The notes: generated by a model from the letters alone, not told the origin. A stretch of DNA of 64,000 bases from Phytohabitans houttuyneae (GCF_011764425.1 NZ_BLPF01000001.1:2595001-2659000), one strand, 5' to 3'; shown: positions 38,088 to 49,571, counted from the first letter of the stretch. A program made the numbers and translations.

Positions 38088-39014
38088 TCAGTAGCCGTCG
38101 CGGACCTGGTTGATCAGGGGTTCGCCGGCGGTGAAGCGACGCAGTTGCTCGCCCACGAGCCTGTACGCGCGCGGCAGCAGCCCGCGCACCGAGCCGCCCA
38201 CGTGCGGGGTCAGCAGGAAGTTGGGCATGCTCCACAGTGGATGACCGGCGGGCAGGGGCTCGGGCTCGGTGACGTCCGCGGCGGCGGCGATGCGGCCGGT
38301 GGCGAGTTCGGCCACCAGCGCGTCGGTGTCGACGACCGGGCCGCGGGCGCCGTTTACCAGCAGTGCGCCGTCGGGCATCGCGGCGAGGAAGCGGGCGTCG
38401 ACAAGGCCGCGCGTCTGGTCGGTGAGCGGGACGATGAGCACCACGATGTCGTGGTGCGGGAGGAGGCCGGGCAGCTCGTCGACGGCGTGTACGCCCTCGT
38501 CGGGGCGGGCGGTGCGGGCGACGTTGGTCACCGACACCTCGAAGGGTGCGAGGCGGGCCGCCAGCGCCGCGCCGATCGAGCCGGCCCCGACGATCAGGAC
38601 GCGCTTGCCGGCCAGCTCGTCGGTGGGGGTGTGGTCCGCGTACGACCACTCGCCGCGCGCCTGCGCGCGCACGAACGCCGGGAAGGCGCGCAAATGCGAC
38701 AGGATCGCCGTCATCACCCACTCGGCGGTCGGCGAGTCGTGTACGCCACGCGCGTCGCAGAGCACCATGCCCTCGGGCAGCTTGCCCACCCAGACCTCGG
38801 CGCCCGCGGAGAGGAGCTGCACGACCTCCAGGTCGGGCATCTTGGCCGCGAGGCTCGCCGACTCGGACTGGGCGAGGAAGGGCGGCACCCAGAAGCGCAC
38901 GCCCGCGGGGTCGGAGGGAAGCGCGTCGGGCCTGACGGCCACCTCCACCGTCACCCCGGACGGCACCTCGCCGATCAAGTCGACGCCCTGCTCATGCGGT
39001 ATCCACACCTTCAC
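38088..39014 (-). CDS. D-2-hydroxyacid dehydrogenase family protein
   Basis: 308 aa NAD(P)-dependent dehydrogenase of the SerA/GyaR type, without ACT domain. VLIVGAGSIGAALAARL binds the nucleotide; VNGARGPVVDT (Arg), DVTEPEPLPAGHPLW (Glu) and LTPHVGGS (His) are the catalytic residues. Substrate unknown; glyoxylate/hydroxypyruvate-type activity is possible. It converges with the PH gene. Confidence 0.85.
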   Translation of the reverse strand: MKVWIPHEQGVDLIGEVPSGVTVEVAVRPDALPSDPAGVRFWVPPFLAQSESASLAAKMPDLEVVQLLSAGAEVWVGKLPEGMVLCDARGVHDSPTAEWVMTAILSHLRAFPAFVRAQARGEWSYADHTPTDELAGKRVLIVGAGSIGAALAARLAPFEVSVTNVARTARPDEGVHAVDELPGLLPHHDIVVLIVPLTDQTRGLVDARFLAAMPDGALLVNGARGPVVDTDALVAELATGRIAAAADVTEPEPLPAGHPLWSMPNFLLTPHVGGSVRGLLPRAYRLVGEQLRRFTAGEPLINQVRDGY

Positions 39015-39092
39015 AGATCACGACCCTAGCCCACAGGGCGCGCACAGCCACGGGACAAGGAGAGGCCAGCTTGGGCCGACAACCTCGTCCGC

Positions 39093-41122
39093 ATGACCTC
39101 GACACTGCCTCATGCCGTGCCGGCCCCACCGGCGCCGCCGCCTCCCCGGCGTACCCCCGTCGCCTCCCGCATCCTCCGCGGGCCCGCCGGCGACCCGGCC
39201 TGGACGCGCCCGGCGCTGCTGGTCCTCCTCGTCGCGACGGCCCTGCTCTACCTGTGGGGCCTGGGCGCCTCGGGCTGGGCCAACTCGTTCTACTCGGCCG
39301 CCGCGCAGGCGGGTTCGGCGAGCTGGAAGGCGTTCTTCTTCGGCTCCTCCGACGCCTCCAACGCGATCACCGTGGACAAGCCGCCCGCCTCGCTGTGGGC
39401 GATGGCGCTGTCCGTCCGGGTCTTCGGGCTCAGCTCGTGGAGCATCCTTGTGCCGCAGGCGCTGATGGGCGTCGGGTCGGTGGCGCTGCTCTTCGCCACC
39501 GTCCGCCGCTGGTCCGGGCCGGTCGCGGGCCTGCTCGCCGGCGCGATCCTGGCGACCACGCCGGTGGCGGTGCTGATGTTCCGGTTCAACAATCCGGACG
39601 CGCTGCTGGTGCTGCTGCTGGTGGCCGCCGCGTACGCGACCGTGCGCGCGATCGAGACCGCCGGCACGCGCTGGCTGGTGCTGGCCGGTGCGCTCGTCGG
39701 CTTCGGCTTCCTGACCAAGATGCTGCAGGCACTGCTTGTGGTGCCCGCGTTCGCGCTCGCGTACCTGATCGCGGCGCCCACCTCACTGCGCCGCCGCGTC
39801 GTGCAGGTGCTGTGGGGCGGGCTGGCCATGGTGGCCGCGGCCGGCTGGTGGGTGGCGATCGTGGAGCTGGTGCCCGCGCGCTACCGCCCGTACGTGGGCG
39901 GCTCGCAGAACAACAGCGTCCTCGAGCTCACCCTCGGCTACAACGGCCTCGGGCGGCTCAACGGCAACGAGACCGGCAGTGTCGGCGGCGGACCGGGTGG
40001 CGGCTGGGGGCAGACCGGCCTCACCCGCCTCTTCGACGCGGAAAACGGCGGCCAGATCGCGTGGCTCCTGCCCGCGGCGCTGATGCTGCTGGTGACGGCG
40101 TTCGCTCTGCTGAGGCGGGCGCCGCGCACCGACCGGACGCGCGCGAGCCTGATCCTCTGGGGCGGGTGGCTGCTGATCACCGGGCTGGTCTTCAGCATGA
40201 TGCAGGGCATCTTCCACGCGTACTACAACGTGGCGCTCGCGCCCGCCGTCGGCGCCGTGGTGGCCGTCGGCGCGACCGTGCTGTGGCGGGAGCGCAAGAG
40301 TCCCGCGATCGCCGTGATCCTGGCCGGCACCACCGCGATCACCGCGCTGTGGGCGTGGGTGCTGCTGGGCCGCAGTGCCGACTGGCACCCGTGGCTGCGG
40401 GCGCTCGTGCTGGTGGTCGGCCTCGTTTCGGCCGGCGGGTTCCTGCTGGCCGGACGCCTGGCCAGGTGGGCGGTCACGCTCGTCGCGGCCGGCGCTGTCG
40501 GCGCCGGTTTGTTCGGACCCATCGGGTACGCGCTGAGCACCGCCAGCACCCCGCACACCGGCTCGATCCCCACCGCCGGTCCCGCGGTGGCCGGCGGCCG
40601 CGGCTTCGGCGGTGGCGGCGGTCCTGGCGGTGGTGGCGGTCCCGGCGGCGGCTTCCGGGGCGGTTTTCCGGGCGGCGGCCAGGCGCAGGGGGCTTCCCGG
40701 GCCTGCCGGGCGGCGGTCAGGCGCCGGGCGGCGGCACGACCGGAGGCGGCATGCGGGGCGGCGGCATGGGCGGGCTGCTCGACGCCACCACACCCGACGC
40801 CGAGCTTGTCGCGGCGCTGTCGGAGGACGCCGGCTCGTACACCTGGGTCGCCGCGGCCATCGGCGCCAACAACGCGGCGGGGTACCAGCTCGCCACCGAG
40901 CAGCCCGTGATGGCGATCGGCGGCTTCAACGGCAGCGACCCCTCGCCGACGCTCGCCCAGTTCCAGCGGTACGTGGCCGACGGAAAGATCCACTACTTCA
41001 TCGGCAGCGGGCTGGGGCGCAGCAACGGCGGCAGCGACGCCGCGCAGCAGATCGCGACCTGGGTGGCGGAGAACTTCACCGCCACGACGGTCGGCGGCAC
41101 GACCCTCTACGACCTGTCATGA
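39093..41122 (+). CDS. GT39/PMT-type lipid-linked sugar transferase with Gly-rich linker and exported domain, one apparent base deletion
   Basis: About 676 aa. ArnT/PMT_2-like: many spans, an acidic loop in the first exoplasmic segment ([22 protein letters not shown]), [17 protein letters not shown] and [14 protein letters not shown] long Gly-rich linker (about 510-560) joins a soluble C-terminal domain ([24 protein letters not shown]...[15 protein letters not shown]) outside the membrane. The frame breaks at the G run 40688-40692 inside the linker; one extra G restores a single protein ending ATGA-overlapped with the next gene. It likely moves a sugar from a polyprenyl carrier to a cell envelope acceptor. 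Confidence 0.8.
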
Positions 41123-42351
41123 CGGCGACCGTCTCGCTCCCCGGGCCGGTGGCGCCGCCCGGTGGGCGTACCGATGCCGTGCTCGACGTCGTGATCCCGG
41201 TCTACAACGAGGAACGCGACCTGGAACCCTGCGTCCGCCGGCTGCACGCGCACCTCAGCGAGACGTTCCCGTACCCGTTTCGGATCACGGTCGCGGACAA
41301 CGCCAGCACCGACGGCACGCTCGCGGTCGCCGAGCGGCTGGCGCGGGAGCTGCCCGAGGTGGAGGCGTTCCACCTGACGGCGAAGGGGCGCGGGCGCGCG
41401 CTGGCGGCGGCCTGGTCGGCGTCGGGCGCGCCGGTGCTGGCGTACATGGACGTGGACCTCTCCACCGACCTCGCCGCGCTCCTCCCGCTCGTGGCTCCGC
41501 TGCTGTCCGGCCACTCCGACCTGGCGATCGGCAGCCGCTTGTCGCGCGGCTCGCGGGTGGTGCGCGGGGCCAAGCGGGAGATCATCTCGCGCGGGTACAA
41601 CCTGCTGCTGCGCGGCGCGCTCGCGGCCAGGTTTTCCGACGCGCAGTGCGGGTTCAAGGCGATCCGCAAGGACGTGGCGCGGCGGCTTCTCCCGCTGGTA
41701 CGCGACACCGGCTGGTTCTTCGACACCGAGCTGCTGGTGCTCGCCGAGCGGGCCGGGCTGCGCATCCACGAGGTGCCGGTGGACTGGGTCGACGACCCGG
41801 ACAGCCGCGTCGACATCGTGGCCACGGCGATCGCCGACCTCAAGGGGATCTGGCGGCTCGGGCGGGCCCTGGCCACCGGCCGCCTCCCACTCGGGGACCT
41901 GGCGCGGCAGCTCGGCCGGGAGCCCGCGGCACCGCCCGCCGGCGTACCGCACGGGCTGGCCGGCCAGGTGATCCGCTTCGCCGGCGTGGGGGCGGCGAGC
42001 ACGCTCGCGTACCTCGTCATCTTCTGGATTTTGCGCGGCACGGCCGGCGCGCAGGCCGCGAACCTGCTCGCGCTGCTGGTCACGGCCGTCGCGAACACGG
42101 CCGCCAACCGGCGGCTCACCTTCCGGGTGAGCGGGCGGCGGGGTGCGGCGCGGCACCAGGCGCAAGGGCTCGTGGTGTTCGCGCTGGGACTGGCTCTGAC
42201 CAGCGGCGCGCTCGCCACGCTGGGCGCCGCCGCGCCCGGCGCCGGGCGGGTGGTCGAGGTGACCGTGCTGGTGGCGGCCAACCTGGGCGCGACGCTGCTG
42301 CGGTTTCTGCTGATGCGGGGGTGGGTGTTCGCCCGTTCCGCCGCTCCCTGA
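41119..42351 (+). CDS. GT2 polyprenyl-phosphate glycosyltransferase fused to GtrA
   Basis: 410 aa. N-terminal GT-A domain ([69 protein letters not shown]) of the DPM1-like type, then a four-span GtrA domain (about 280-410, [22 protein letters not shown]...[11 protein letters not shown]). It should make a polyprenyl-phosphate sugar and flip it; the upstream GT39 protein would use it. ATG overlaps the GT39 stop (ATGA), confirming they are one operon. Confidence 0.87.
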   Translation: MTATVSLPGPVAPPGGRTDAVLDVVIPVYNEERDLEPCVRRLHAHLSETFPYPFRITVADNASTDGTLAVAERLARELPEVEAFHLTAKGRGRALAAAWSASGAPVLAYMDVDLSTDLAALLPLVAPLLSGHSDLAIGSRLSRGSRVVRGAKREIISRGYNLLLRGALAARFSDAQCGFKAIRKDVARRLLPLVRDTGWFFDTELLVLAERAGLRIHEVPVDWVDDPDSRVDIVATAIADLKGIWRLGRALATGRLPLGDLARQLGREPAAPPAGVPHGLAGQVIRFAGVGAASTLAYLVIFWILRGTAGAQAANLLALLVTAVANTAANRRLTFRVSGRRGAARHQAQGLVVFALGLALTSGALATLGAAAPGAGRVVEVTVLVAANLGATLLRFLLMRGWVFARSAAP

Positions 42352-42431
42352 CCTGGAACCTCGCGGGTGGCGTCCGCCTCGTCCTGCGCGTGATCACCTC
42401 ACCTCACAGCAGGCGCGGCTACCCTGGCCGG

Positions 42432-43586
42432 GTGGACGCCCGCCCCCCGTACCGTGCCACCGCCGCCGCCCTGGCCCTGACCTTGGCGGTCGGCGGCTGC
42501 ACCTTCGGCCCGCCGGATCCCGACGAGGCCGGCGAGCCGCCCACGTTTCCCACCCCCTCGGTGACCGCCACGGCACCCGCCGGCAACAACCAGGAGGTGG
42601 CCGCGACAGTGCTGGCCAAGGGGCTGCGGGTGCCGTGGGGCGTCGCGTTCCTGCCCGACCGCGGCGCGCTCGTGACCGAGCGCGACACCGCCAAGATCCT
42701 CAAGGTGGGACCCGACTCCGGCAACGACGGGCTCAAGGTCACGACCATCCAGACGCTCGACGAGGTCGACGCCGCCGGTGAGGGCGGCCTGATGGGCATC
42801 GCGGTCTCCCCCAGATACGACACCGACAAGACCGTTTTCGTGTACTACTCGAGCGCCACCGACAACCGCATCGCCAAGCTCGTCCTCGGGCAGAAGCCGG
42901 TGCCGATCGTGACCGGCATCCCGCTCTCGGGCATCCACAACGGCGGGCGGCTGGCCTTCGGCCCGGACGGCTTCCTCTACGCGACCACCGGTGACGCCTC
43001 GCAGCGCGGCCTCGCCCAGGACACCCGCAGCCTCGGCGGCAAGATCCTGCGCATGACGCCGGAGGGCAAGCCGGCGCCGGGCAACCCGCTGCCCAACTCG
43101 CTCGTCTGGTCGTACGGTCACCGCAACGTGCAGGGCATCGCCTGGGACGAGGCCAAGCGGATGTACGCGGCGGAGTTCGGGCAGAGCACGTGGGACGAGA
43201 TCAACCAGATCCAGCCCGGCAAGAACTACGGCTGGCCCACGGTCGAGGGGCGGGCCAACGACCCCAAGTTCGTCAACCCCCTCGTGGTGTGGTCACCGGG
43301 TGAGGCGTCCTGCTCCGGGCTGGCCGCGCTGCAGCGGCTGGTGATCGCCGCCTGCCTGCGCGGCGAGCGGCTGTGGTCCGTCGAGCTCACGCAGAGTGGC
43401 ACCGTCTTCGGCCAGCCTCGCGCTCTGCTCACCGAGCAGTTCGGCCGCCTGCGTACCGCCGTGGCCGCCCCGGATGGTTCACTGTGGGTGACCACGTCAA
43501 ACCACGACGGTCGCGGCGAGCCGAAGCCCGAGGACGATCGGATACTCCGGCTCGTCTTCTCCGGCGGCGGTGCCGGAAAGAGCTAG
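42432..43586 (+). CDS. PQQ-dependent sugar dehydrogenase-like lipoprotein
   Basis: 384 aa from GTG at 42432. [10 protein letters not shown] is a lipobox, so it is a membrane-anchored lipoprotein. The propeller is of the GSDH/HHIP family: [66 protein letters not shown] and [14 protein letters not shown] (a His-Arg pair near the PQQ site). It oxidises aldoses outside the cell in characterised members. No PQQ synthesis genes are in the window. Confidence 0.85.
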   Translation: MDARPPYRATAAALALTLAVGGCTFGPPDPDEAGEPPTFPTPSVTATAPAGNNQEVAATVLAKGLRVPWGVAFLPDRGALVTERDTAKILKVGPDSGNDGLKVTTIQTLDEVDAAGEGGLMGIAVSPRYDTDKTVFVYYSSATDNRIAKLVLGQKPVPIVTGIPLSGIHNGGRLAFGPDGFLYATTGDASQRGLAQDTRSLGGKILRMTPEGKPAPGNPLPNSLVWSYGHRNVQGIAWDEAKRMYAAEFGQSTWDEINQIQPGKNYGWPTVEGRANDPKFVNPLVVWSPGEASCSGLAALQRLVIAACLRGERLWSVELTQSGTVFGQPRALLTEQFGRLRTAVAAPDGSLWVTTSNHDGRGEPKPEDDRILRLVFSGGGAGKS

Positions 43587-43632
43587 GGTCTAGTTTCGCC
43601 CGCAAGGGTCAAGGGCACGACAGAACACGGTG

Positions 43633-45192
43633 ATGGAAGAACGTACTGAAAGCCATCGACGTGCCGCTTCGGCGGCGCGTCGCGTTGTGGGTTGGGTCAG
43701 GTCCTTCTTCGTCGCCCGCGCCACCCGCCGCATCGGCCTCGGGCTGCTGGTCTTCGCCGTCGCGCTGGTCGGCGTGGTGGTCGGTGTGCTGCTGGGCGCC
43801 CGCACGGAGACGGACGTGGGTCCGTTCCGGGCGGAGATGTCGGTCGCCCCGTCGTTCGTCGGCGACACCGAGGTCGCCATCCCACCCCTCGGCTCGCTGC
43901 ACCTCGACAGCCACGACGGCCCGACGCACCTCAACGTGAGCCTCGGCGCGCTGGACCAGGGCCGCACCGAGGCGCTGATCGACGACCCGGCCGGCATCAC
44001 GCGGGCCAGCCAGACCGCCGTCGACGACGTCAAGAAGGGGCTCATCCAGCTCGGCATGCGTACGGTCGCGGTGTCGGTGCTCTTCGCCATGGCGCTTGGC
44101 GCGCTGGTCTTCCGCAACGTGCGGCGGGTCGCGTGGTCGGGCGCGTTGGCGCTGGTCATCGTGGGCACCAGCCTGGGCAGCGCGTTCGCCACCCTGCACC
44201 CGGACTCGATCGAGGAGCCGCGCTACGAGGGCCTGCTGGTCAACGCGCCGGCCGTGGTCGGTGACGCGCGGCGGATCGCGGACGACTACGGCCGGTACGC
44301 CGAGCAGCTCCAGCAGCTTGTCGCCAACGTCAGCCGCATCTACACGACGGTCTCCACGCTGCCGGTCTACCAGCCGGAGGAGGGCACGACCCGCATCCTG
44401 CACGTCTCCGACCTGCACCTGAACCCCACCGGCTGGTCGATCATGCGCACGATCGTGGAGCAGTTCGGCATCGACGCCGTGATCGACACCGGCGACATCA
44501 CCGACTGGGGCAGCGAGCCGGAGGCGTCGTACGTGGCCTCGATCGGCCTGCTCAAGGTCCCGTACGTCTTCATCCGCGGCAACCACGACTCGGCCGCCAC
44601 GGGAGCCGCCGTCGCCCGCCAGTCCAACGCGATCGTGCTCGACAACTCGATCACCGACGTGGCCGGCCTGCGCATCGCCGGCATCGGCGACCCCCGCTTC
44701 ACCCCGGACAAAGAGACCTCCCCGTCCGGCTCGGGCACCTCCAAGCAGACCGTCGAGCAGGTGATCGGCGCCGGCGAGCGGCTGGCCGCGACGATCCGCG
44801 GTTCCACCGAACCTGTCGACGTCGCCCTGGTGCACGACCCCGCCTCGGCCGGCGCGCTCTCCGGTGTCTGCCCGCTAGTCCTGGCCGGCCACACCCACCA
44901 GCGCGACGTACGCACGCTCGACCAGGTCCCCGGCCAGATGGCGACGCGCCTGATGGTGGAGGGCTCGACGGGCGGCGCCGGCCTGCGCGGGCTGGAGCAC
45001 GAAGACCCGCTGCCGCTGGCGATGTCGGTGCTCTACTTCGACAAGGAGACGCGGGCGCTGCAGGCGTACGACGACATCAAGGTGGGCGGCACGGGCCAGT
45101 CGCAGGTGACGCTCGAGCGCAAGGTCATCGAGGCCGAACACCATCCGGCTCCCGCCGAGGGCCAGCGCCCGGCGCCAACACCGACCCGCTGA
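43633..45192 (+). CDS. membrane-anchored metallophosphoesterase
   Basis: About 519 aa. Membrane spans near residues 28-53 and 140-190 precede a calcineurin-like domain from about 250: HVSDLHLN, DTGDITDW, RGNHDS and AGHTHQRD supply the five metal-binding motifs. A GTG 3 nt upstream (43630) is an alternative start. The substrate (cyclic nucleotides, lipid or pyrophosphate) is not evident. It converges with gatB across a repeat island. Confidence 0.85.
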   Translation: MEERTESHRRAASAARRVVGWVRSFFVARATRRIGLGLLVFAVALVGVVVGVLLGARTETDVGPFRAEMSVAPSFVGDTEVAIPPLGSLHLDSHDGPTHLNVSLGALDQGRTEALIDDPAGITRASQTAVDDVKKGLIQLGMRTVAVSVLFAMALGALVFRNVRRVAWSGALALVIVGTSLGSAFATLHPDSIEEPRYEGLLVNAPAVVGDARRIADDYGRYAEQLQQLVANVSRIYTTVSTLPVYQPEEGTTRILHVSDLHLNPTGWSIMRTIVEQFGIDAVIDTGDITDWGSEPEASYVASIGLLKVPYVFIRGNHDSAATGAAVARQSNAIVLDNSITDVAGLRIAGIGDPRFTPDKETSPSGSGTSKQTVEQVIGAGERLAATIRGSTEPVDVALVHDPASAGALSGVCPLVLAGHTHQRDVRTLDQVPGQMATRLMVEGSTGGAGLRGLEHEDPLPLAMSVLYFDKETRALQAYDDIKVGGTGQSQVTLERKVIEAEHHPAPAEGQRPAPTPTR

Positions 45193-45803
45193 CGGCGCGC
45201 GGCTTCAGTGTCCGGGGCCGCGCGTCGCTTCCCGGACGCCGTGGGCCAGTCGCGGTGGGCGCATTGGTGCGCCCAGGTTGAGAGCCTCGTGCGGCGCGAC
45301 CCCGGCGTGGCTTCGGATGAGGGGCTGGCTCCGGCACGCGGCTCGAAAACCACGGAGCTCCGACCTGCCGCGATGTCCGGCGCCCGCCTCGACGCGGCCA
45401 AGTAGGGCGAGCGTGCGCGGCCAGTGCGAAGGCGGCGTCGACCGGGAGCGCGCGCGCCGCTGCCCGCCCTCGGCCTCGACGGGAGGCGACGAAGTCGGCG
45501 AAGCGGGTCAGCCAGTCACCGGCTCCCGGAGCGAGGGCCTGGCCACCGACGTGACCGGTGCAGGCCCAGATCATGGACCTTCAGCGCGGTGCTCAGGATC
45601 GTCGTCGCGCGGCCTCGCCGGCGCCCGGCCGACCCGGTGTGGGTGCGAGGCGGATTGGCGGGGTCAGGCAGCCTCGGAAATGGCGACCCGGATGTGCGCC
45701 GCGCGGCTGGCTGCGGCAGATCTTGGTAGTTTGTGTCGATCGACTTTCGGAGTTGGGATTGCTTGCGGCGCGACAGCTTCCGGTGTCTTCCCAGCTCACG
45801 GTT

Positions 45804-45951
45804 CTTTCGAGGCGGGAGTGCGCGAGTCCGCCCGCGGTTCGGCGCCTTTGTCGCGGTCTGTGACTGCCGACCAGGGTGCAGGCGGTGTGAGCTTCGAAAT
45901 CTTGGTGAGTTAGCGTGCCATTTCGACGCTAACTTGCCAAGATCTGCCGGA
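45804..45951 (+). repeat. 148-bp dispersed element, copy X
   Basis: Aligns with the reverse complement of 55030-55174 over its whole length at roughly 85% identity, from CTTTCGAGGCGGG to GATCTGCCGGA. It contains an 18-bp-arm hairpin (ATCTTGGTGAGTTAGCGT, 45899-45943). Confidence 0.8.
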
Positions 45952-46010
45952 GCGGGCTCCTGCGCGCGCCTCGACGGGGCAGCCAGGCGTAATGGTGACC
46001 AACCGCGGGC

Positions 46011-46067
46011 GGTGAGGCCGCGGGAGCAACGGTCCGGACCACCGCGGACATCGCGGTAGCTCAAATC
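46011..46067 (-). repeat. 57-bp 3'-junction repeat, copy B
   Basis: Same sequence as copy A apart from a few bases. Its GAGCTACCGCG end faces the gatB stop codon, 65 bp away, beyond the gatB terminator. Confidence 0.8.
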
Positions 46068-46094
46068 CCTTGAAACCAAGGTCGTGCCTGAAGC

Positions 46095-46124
46095 GGGCTC
46101 CCGCGACCGGCGTCGCGGGAGCCC
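46095..46124 (-). terminator. gatB terminator
   Basis: A perfect 13-bp stem GGGCTCCCGCGAC with a 4-nt loop lies 8 nt after the gatB stop, followed by GCTTC. Confidence 0.7.
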
Positions 46125-46131
46125 CGAAAGC

Positions 46132-47619
46132 TCAGCTCAGGCGGGAGATGATGAGGTCGCGGACGGTCTTGGCGTCGGCCTGGCCGCGCGTGGCCTTCAT
46201 GACGGCGCCGACCAGCACGCCCGCGGCCGCCACCTTGCCCTCGCGGATCTTGGCGGCCACGTCGGGGTTGGCGGCGATGGCCTCGTCCACGGCGGCGGTG
46301 AGCGCGCCCGTGTCGGAGACGACGCCCAGCCCGCGGGCGGTCATGATCTCGGTGGGTGACCCCTCGCCGGCGATCACGCCCTCCAGCACGGCGCGGGCCA
46401 GCTTGTCGTTGAGCTTGCCCTCGTCGACAAGGCGCTGAAGCTCGGCCACCTGGGCCGGCGTGGCGCCGACCTCGACCAGCTCGATGCCGGCCTCGTTGGC
46501 GCGGCGGGCCAGCTCGCCCAGCCACCACTTGCGGGCGCCCTCGGGCGACGCGCCGGCCGCCACCGTCTCCTCGATCAGCTCGACCGCGCCGGCGTTGAGC
46601 ACCGACTGCATGTCGAGGTCGGACAGGCCCCAGTCGGCCTGCAGGCGCTTGCGGTGCACGCGCGGCAGCTCGGGCAGCGACTCCTTCAGGGACGATACCC
46701 AGGCGGGGTCCGGGGCGAGCGGGACCAGGTCGGGCTCCGGGAAGTACCGGTAGTCGGTCGCGGTCTCCTTGGAGCGGCCGGGCCGCGTGTCGCCGGTCTC
46801 CTCGCTGAAGTGGCGGGTCTCCTGCTTGATCTTTCCGCCGGCGTCGAGGACTGAGGCCTGGCGGATCATCTCCGTGCGGACCGCGCGCTCGACCGAGCGG
46901 AGCGAGTTGACGTTTTTGGTCTCGGTGCGGGTGCCCCACTCCTCGCCCGGCAGGCTGAGCGAGGTGTTGACGTCGCAGCGCAGCGAGCCCTGCTCCATGC
47001 GCACGTCGGAGACGCCGAGCGAGCGGATCACGTCGCGCAGCTCGCTCACGTAGGCGCGCGCGACGATCGGGGCCAGCGCGCCCGTGCCGGGCACCGGCTT
47101 GGTCACGATCTCGACGAGCGGGATGCCGGCGCGGTTGTAGTCGACGAGCGACTCGGTGGCGCCGTGGATGCGGCCGCTCCCGCCCACGTGCAGCGTCTTA
47201 CCGGTGTCTTCCTCGAGGTGGACGCGCTCGATCTCGACGCGTACCACCGAGCCCTCGACCTCGACGTCCAGCCAGCCGTCCACGCACAGCGGCTCGTCGT
47301 ACTGGCTGATCTGGTAGTTCTTCGGCATGTCCGGATAGAAGTAGTTTTTCCGGGCGAAGCGCGACCAGGTGGCGATCGTGCAGTTGAGTGCGAGGCCGAT
47401 CCGGATGGTGGCCTCGATCGCGGCCCGGTTGGCCACCGGCAGCGAGCCGGGCAGCCCCAGGCACACGGGGCAGATGCGGGTGTTGGGCTGCCCGCCGAAG
47501 TCGATCGGGCAGCCGCAGAACATCTTCGTCTTCGTGCCCAGCTCGACGTGCGTCTCCAGGCCGATCACCGGCTCGTAGCGGGCGACGACGTCTTCGTAGG
47601 GCGGCAGGGTGACGGTCAT
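46132..47619 (-). CDS. gatB: aspartyl/glutamyl-tRNA amidotransferase subunit B
   Basis: 495 aa. GatB binds misacylated Glu-tRNA(Gln) or Asp-tRNA(Asn) and, as a kinase, activates the acyl group before amidation. [33 protein letters not shown] and [15 protein letters not shown] are signature segments; the C-terminal YqeY-like tail ([16 protein letters not shown]) contacts tRNA. The ATG probably overlaps the gatA stop (ATGA) once gatA is frame-corrected. Confidence 0.97.
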   Translation of the reverse strand: MTVTLPPYEDVVARYEPVIGLETHVELGTKTKMFCGCPIDFGGQPNTRICPVCLGLPGSLPVANRAAIEATIRIGLALNCTIATWSRFARKNYFYPDMPKNYQISQYDEPLCVDGWLDVEVEGSVVRVEIERVHLEEDTGKTLHVGGSGRIHGATESLVDYNRAGIPLVEIVTKPVPGTGALAPIVARAYVSELRDVIRSLGVSDVRMEQGSLRCDVNTSLSLPGEEWGTRTETKNVNSLRSVERAVRTEMIRQASVLDAGGKIKQETRHFSEETGDTRPGRSKETATDYRYFPEPDLVPLAPDPAWVSSLKESLPELPRVHRKRLQADWGLSDLDMQSVLNAGAVELIEETVAAGASPEGARKWWLGELARRANEAGIELVEVGATPAQVAELQRLVDEGKLNDKLARAVLEGVIAGEGSPTEIMTARGLGVVSDTGALTAAVDEAIAANPDVAAKIREGKVAAAGVLVGAVMKATRGQADAKTVRDLIISRLS

Positions 47620-49092
47620 GACAGCTCCCCGGGGTCAGCGTGCCGACGGCGGACTCGAGCGCGGCTGCCACCCGGTACATCCGGTCGTCGGCGAGCGTCG
47701 GCGCCATGATCTGGAAGCCGACCGGCAGGCCCTCCGAGAGTCCACAGGGACGGAGATCGCCGGGCCACCGTAGAGGTTGGTCGGGATCGTGAACAGGTCG
47801 GCCAGGTACATCTGGTACGGGTCGGACGTGCGCGAGCCCAGCGGGAACGCCACGAACGGCGTCGTCGGCGACACAAGCACGTCCACCTGCTCGAACGCGG
47901 ACGTGAAGTCGCGCGTGATCAGCGTGCGCACCTTCTGCGCCTGCCCGTAGTAGGCGTCGTAGTAGCCGCTGGACAGCGCGTACGTGCCGATGATGACCCG
48001 CCGCTTCACCTCCGGGCCGAAGCCGGCCTCGCGGGTGAGCGACATGACCTCCTCGAGCGCCTTCTGGCCGTCGTCGCCGACCCGCAGGCCGTAGCGCACG
48101 CCGTCGAAGCGCGCCAGGTTGGACGAGCACTCGCTCGGCGCGATCAGGTAGTAGGCCGGCAGCGCGTACTGGAAGTGGGGGCAGGAGACCTCGACCACCT
48201 CGGCGCCGAGCTTGGTCAGCGCGTCGAGGCCGTCGCGGAAGGCGGCCATCACGCCCGGCTCGGCACCCTCGCCGCCGAACTCGCGCACCAGGCCGAGCCG
48301 CACCCCGCTCAGGTCGCCGGTCGCGCCCCGCCGGGCGGCGCCGACCACGTCCGGCACCGGCTGCGGGATCGAGGTGGAGTCGCGCGGGTCGTGGCCGGCC
48401 AGCACCGCGTGGAGCAGGGCCGCGTCCTCGACGGTACGGGCGCACGGGCCGGGAGTGTCCAAAGAGGAGGAGAACGCCACGAGCCCGTAGCGGGACGTGC
48501 CGCCGTAGGTGGGCTTGGCGCCGACGGTGCCCGTGACGGCGCCCGGCTGGCGGATCGAGCCGCCGGTGTCGGTGCCGACGGTCAGCGGCGCCTCGTAGGC
48601 CGCGAGCGCGGCCGCGCTGCCGCCACCGGAACCGCCCGGGATGCGGGTGAGGTCCCACGGGTTGTACGTGGGGCCGTACGCCGAGTACTCGGTCGAGGAG
48701 CCCATCGCGAACTCGTCGAGGTTGGTCTTGCCGAGGATCACGAGCCCGGCCGCGCGCATCCGCTCGACGACCGTCGCGTCGTACGGCGGGCGCCAGCCTT
48801 CGAGGATCTTGGAGCCGGCGGTGGTGGGCACCCCGCGGGTGACCACGATGTCCTTGACGCCCACCGGCACGCCGGCCAGCGGCCCCAGCGGCTCACCCGC
48901 CGAGCGGCGCTCGTCCACCTCGAGCGCCGCGGCGCGGGCACCCTCGGCGTCGACGTGCAGGAACGCGTGCACCCGGTCGTCGACCGCCGCGATGCGGTCG
49001 AGGTGCGCGTCGGTGACCTCCGTCGCGGAGGCATCCCCGCTCGCGATCAGGCCCGCGAGCTGCGCCGCGCTCATCCTGGTCAAGTCACTCAC
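47616..49092 (-). CDS. gatA: glutamyl-tRNA(Gln) amidotransferase subunit A, with two apparent one-base deletions
   Basis: About 492 aa after correction. Amidase-signature protein with the Ser-cisSer-Lys triad: the Lys in VGVKDI, the serines in [36 protein letters not shown] at 49092 has GGAGG upstream, 2 nt after gatC. The frame is lost at the G run 47747-47749 (after AISVP) and again near 47627-47630; restoring one base at each gives [22 protein letters not shown] and a TGA overlapping the gatB ATG. GatCAB supplies Gln-tRNA(Gln) in organisms lacking GlnRS and is essential, so sequencing error is likelier than loss. Confidence 0.92.
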
Positions 49093-49094
49093 GG

Positions 49095-49394
49095 TTACGC
49101 CTCCTCTTCCAGGATCCGAGGCACGCGGAACCGGCCCTCTTCCACGTCGGGCGCGCCGGCGAGAGCGGCCTCCGGCGTCAGGCACGGGACCTCGACGTCG
49201 TCGCGCAGCACGTTGGTCAGCGGCACGGAGTGCGAGGTCGGCGGGATGTCCTCGGCCACGACCTCGCCCACCCGGGCGACCGCCTGGAGGATCACGTCGA
49301 GCTGGCCGGCGAAGAGGTCGAGCTCCTCTTCGGTTACGGCGAGCCGCGACAGGCGCGCGAGGTGCGCGACCTCCTCGCGGGAGATGGCGGCCAT
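49095..49394 (-). CDS. gatC: glutamyl-tRNA(Gln) amidotransferase subunit C
   Basis: 99 aa. [36 protein letters not shown] is the GatC signature; it stabilises the GatA-GatB complex. ATG 49394 has AAAAAGGGGG before it. First gene of gatC-gatA-gatB. Confidence 0.95.
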   Translation of the reverse strand: MAAISREEVAHLARLSRLAVTEEELDLFAGQLDVILQAVARVGEVVAEDIPPTSHSVPLTNVLRDDVEVPCLTPEAALAGAPDVEEGRFRVPRILEEEA

Positions 49395-49560
49395 GAGTGC
49401 CCCCTTTTTGAACGGTTGCGGACTGCCCGAGCGTGGCACGTGCCCGGTGACCCGAGCGAGTTTATGACCCCAGCGAGTTTAGTTAGCCACCCTCCGCCGC
49501 CCGCGAGCCGACCCCACGGAAAACGGAGGCATAGACCGAACTCCTCGCCGTCGCCGGCCG

Positions 49561-49566
49561 TATAAC
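49561..49566 (+). promoter_or_regulatory. candidate -10 element for the pgs operon, leaderless start
   Basis: TATAAC ends 5 nt before the ATG at 49572, so the predicted transcript would begin at or next to the start codon. Leaderless mRNAs are common in actinobacteria. No clear -35 is seen (GAACTC at 49538). Confidence 0.45.
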
Positions 49567-49571
49567 CCGGT

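Larger units (their letters stand above)
45193..46094. repeat. noncoding repeat island between the metallophosphoesterase and gatB
   Basis: No gene is credible in these 900 bp. It holds the 148-bp element 45804-45951, a junction repeat copy (46011-46067) and a TGGGCGCA/TGCGCCCA stem near 45257-45276 like those in the 5-kb island. Confidence 0.65.

Noticed and set aside
45278-45913. Several 100-210-residue frames in the gatB-side island
   Set aside because: They cross the repeated hairpins and the 148-bp element, and none matches a known fold.
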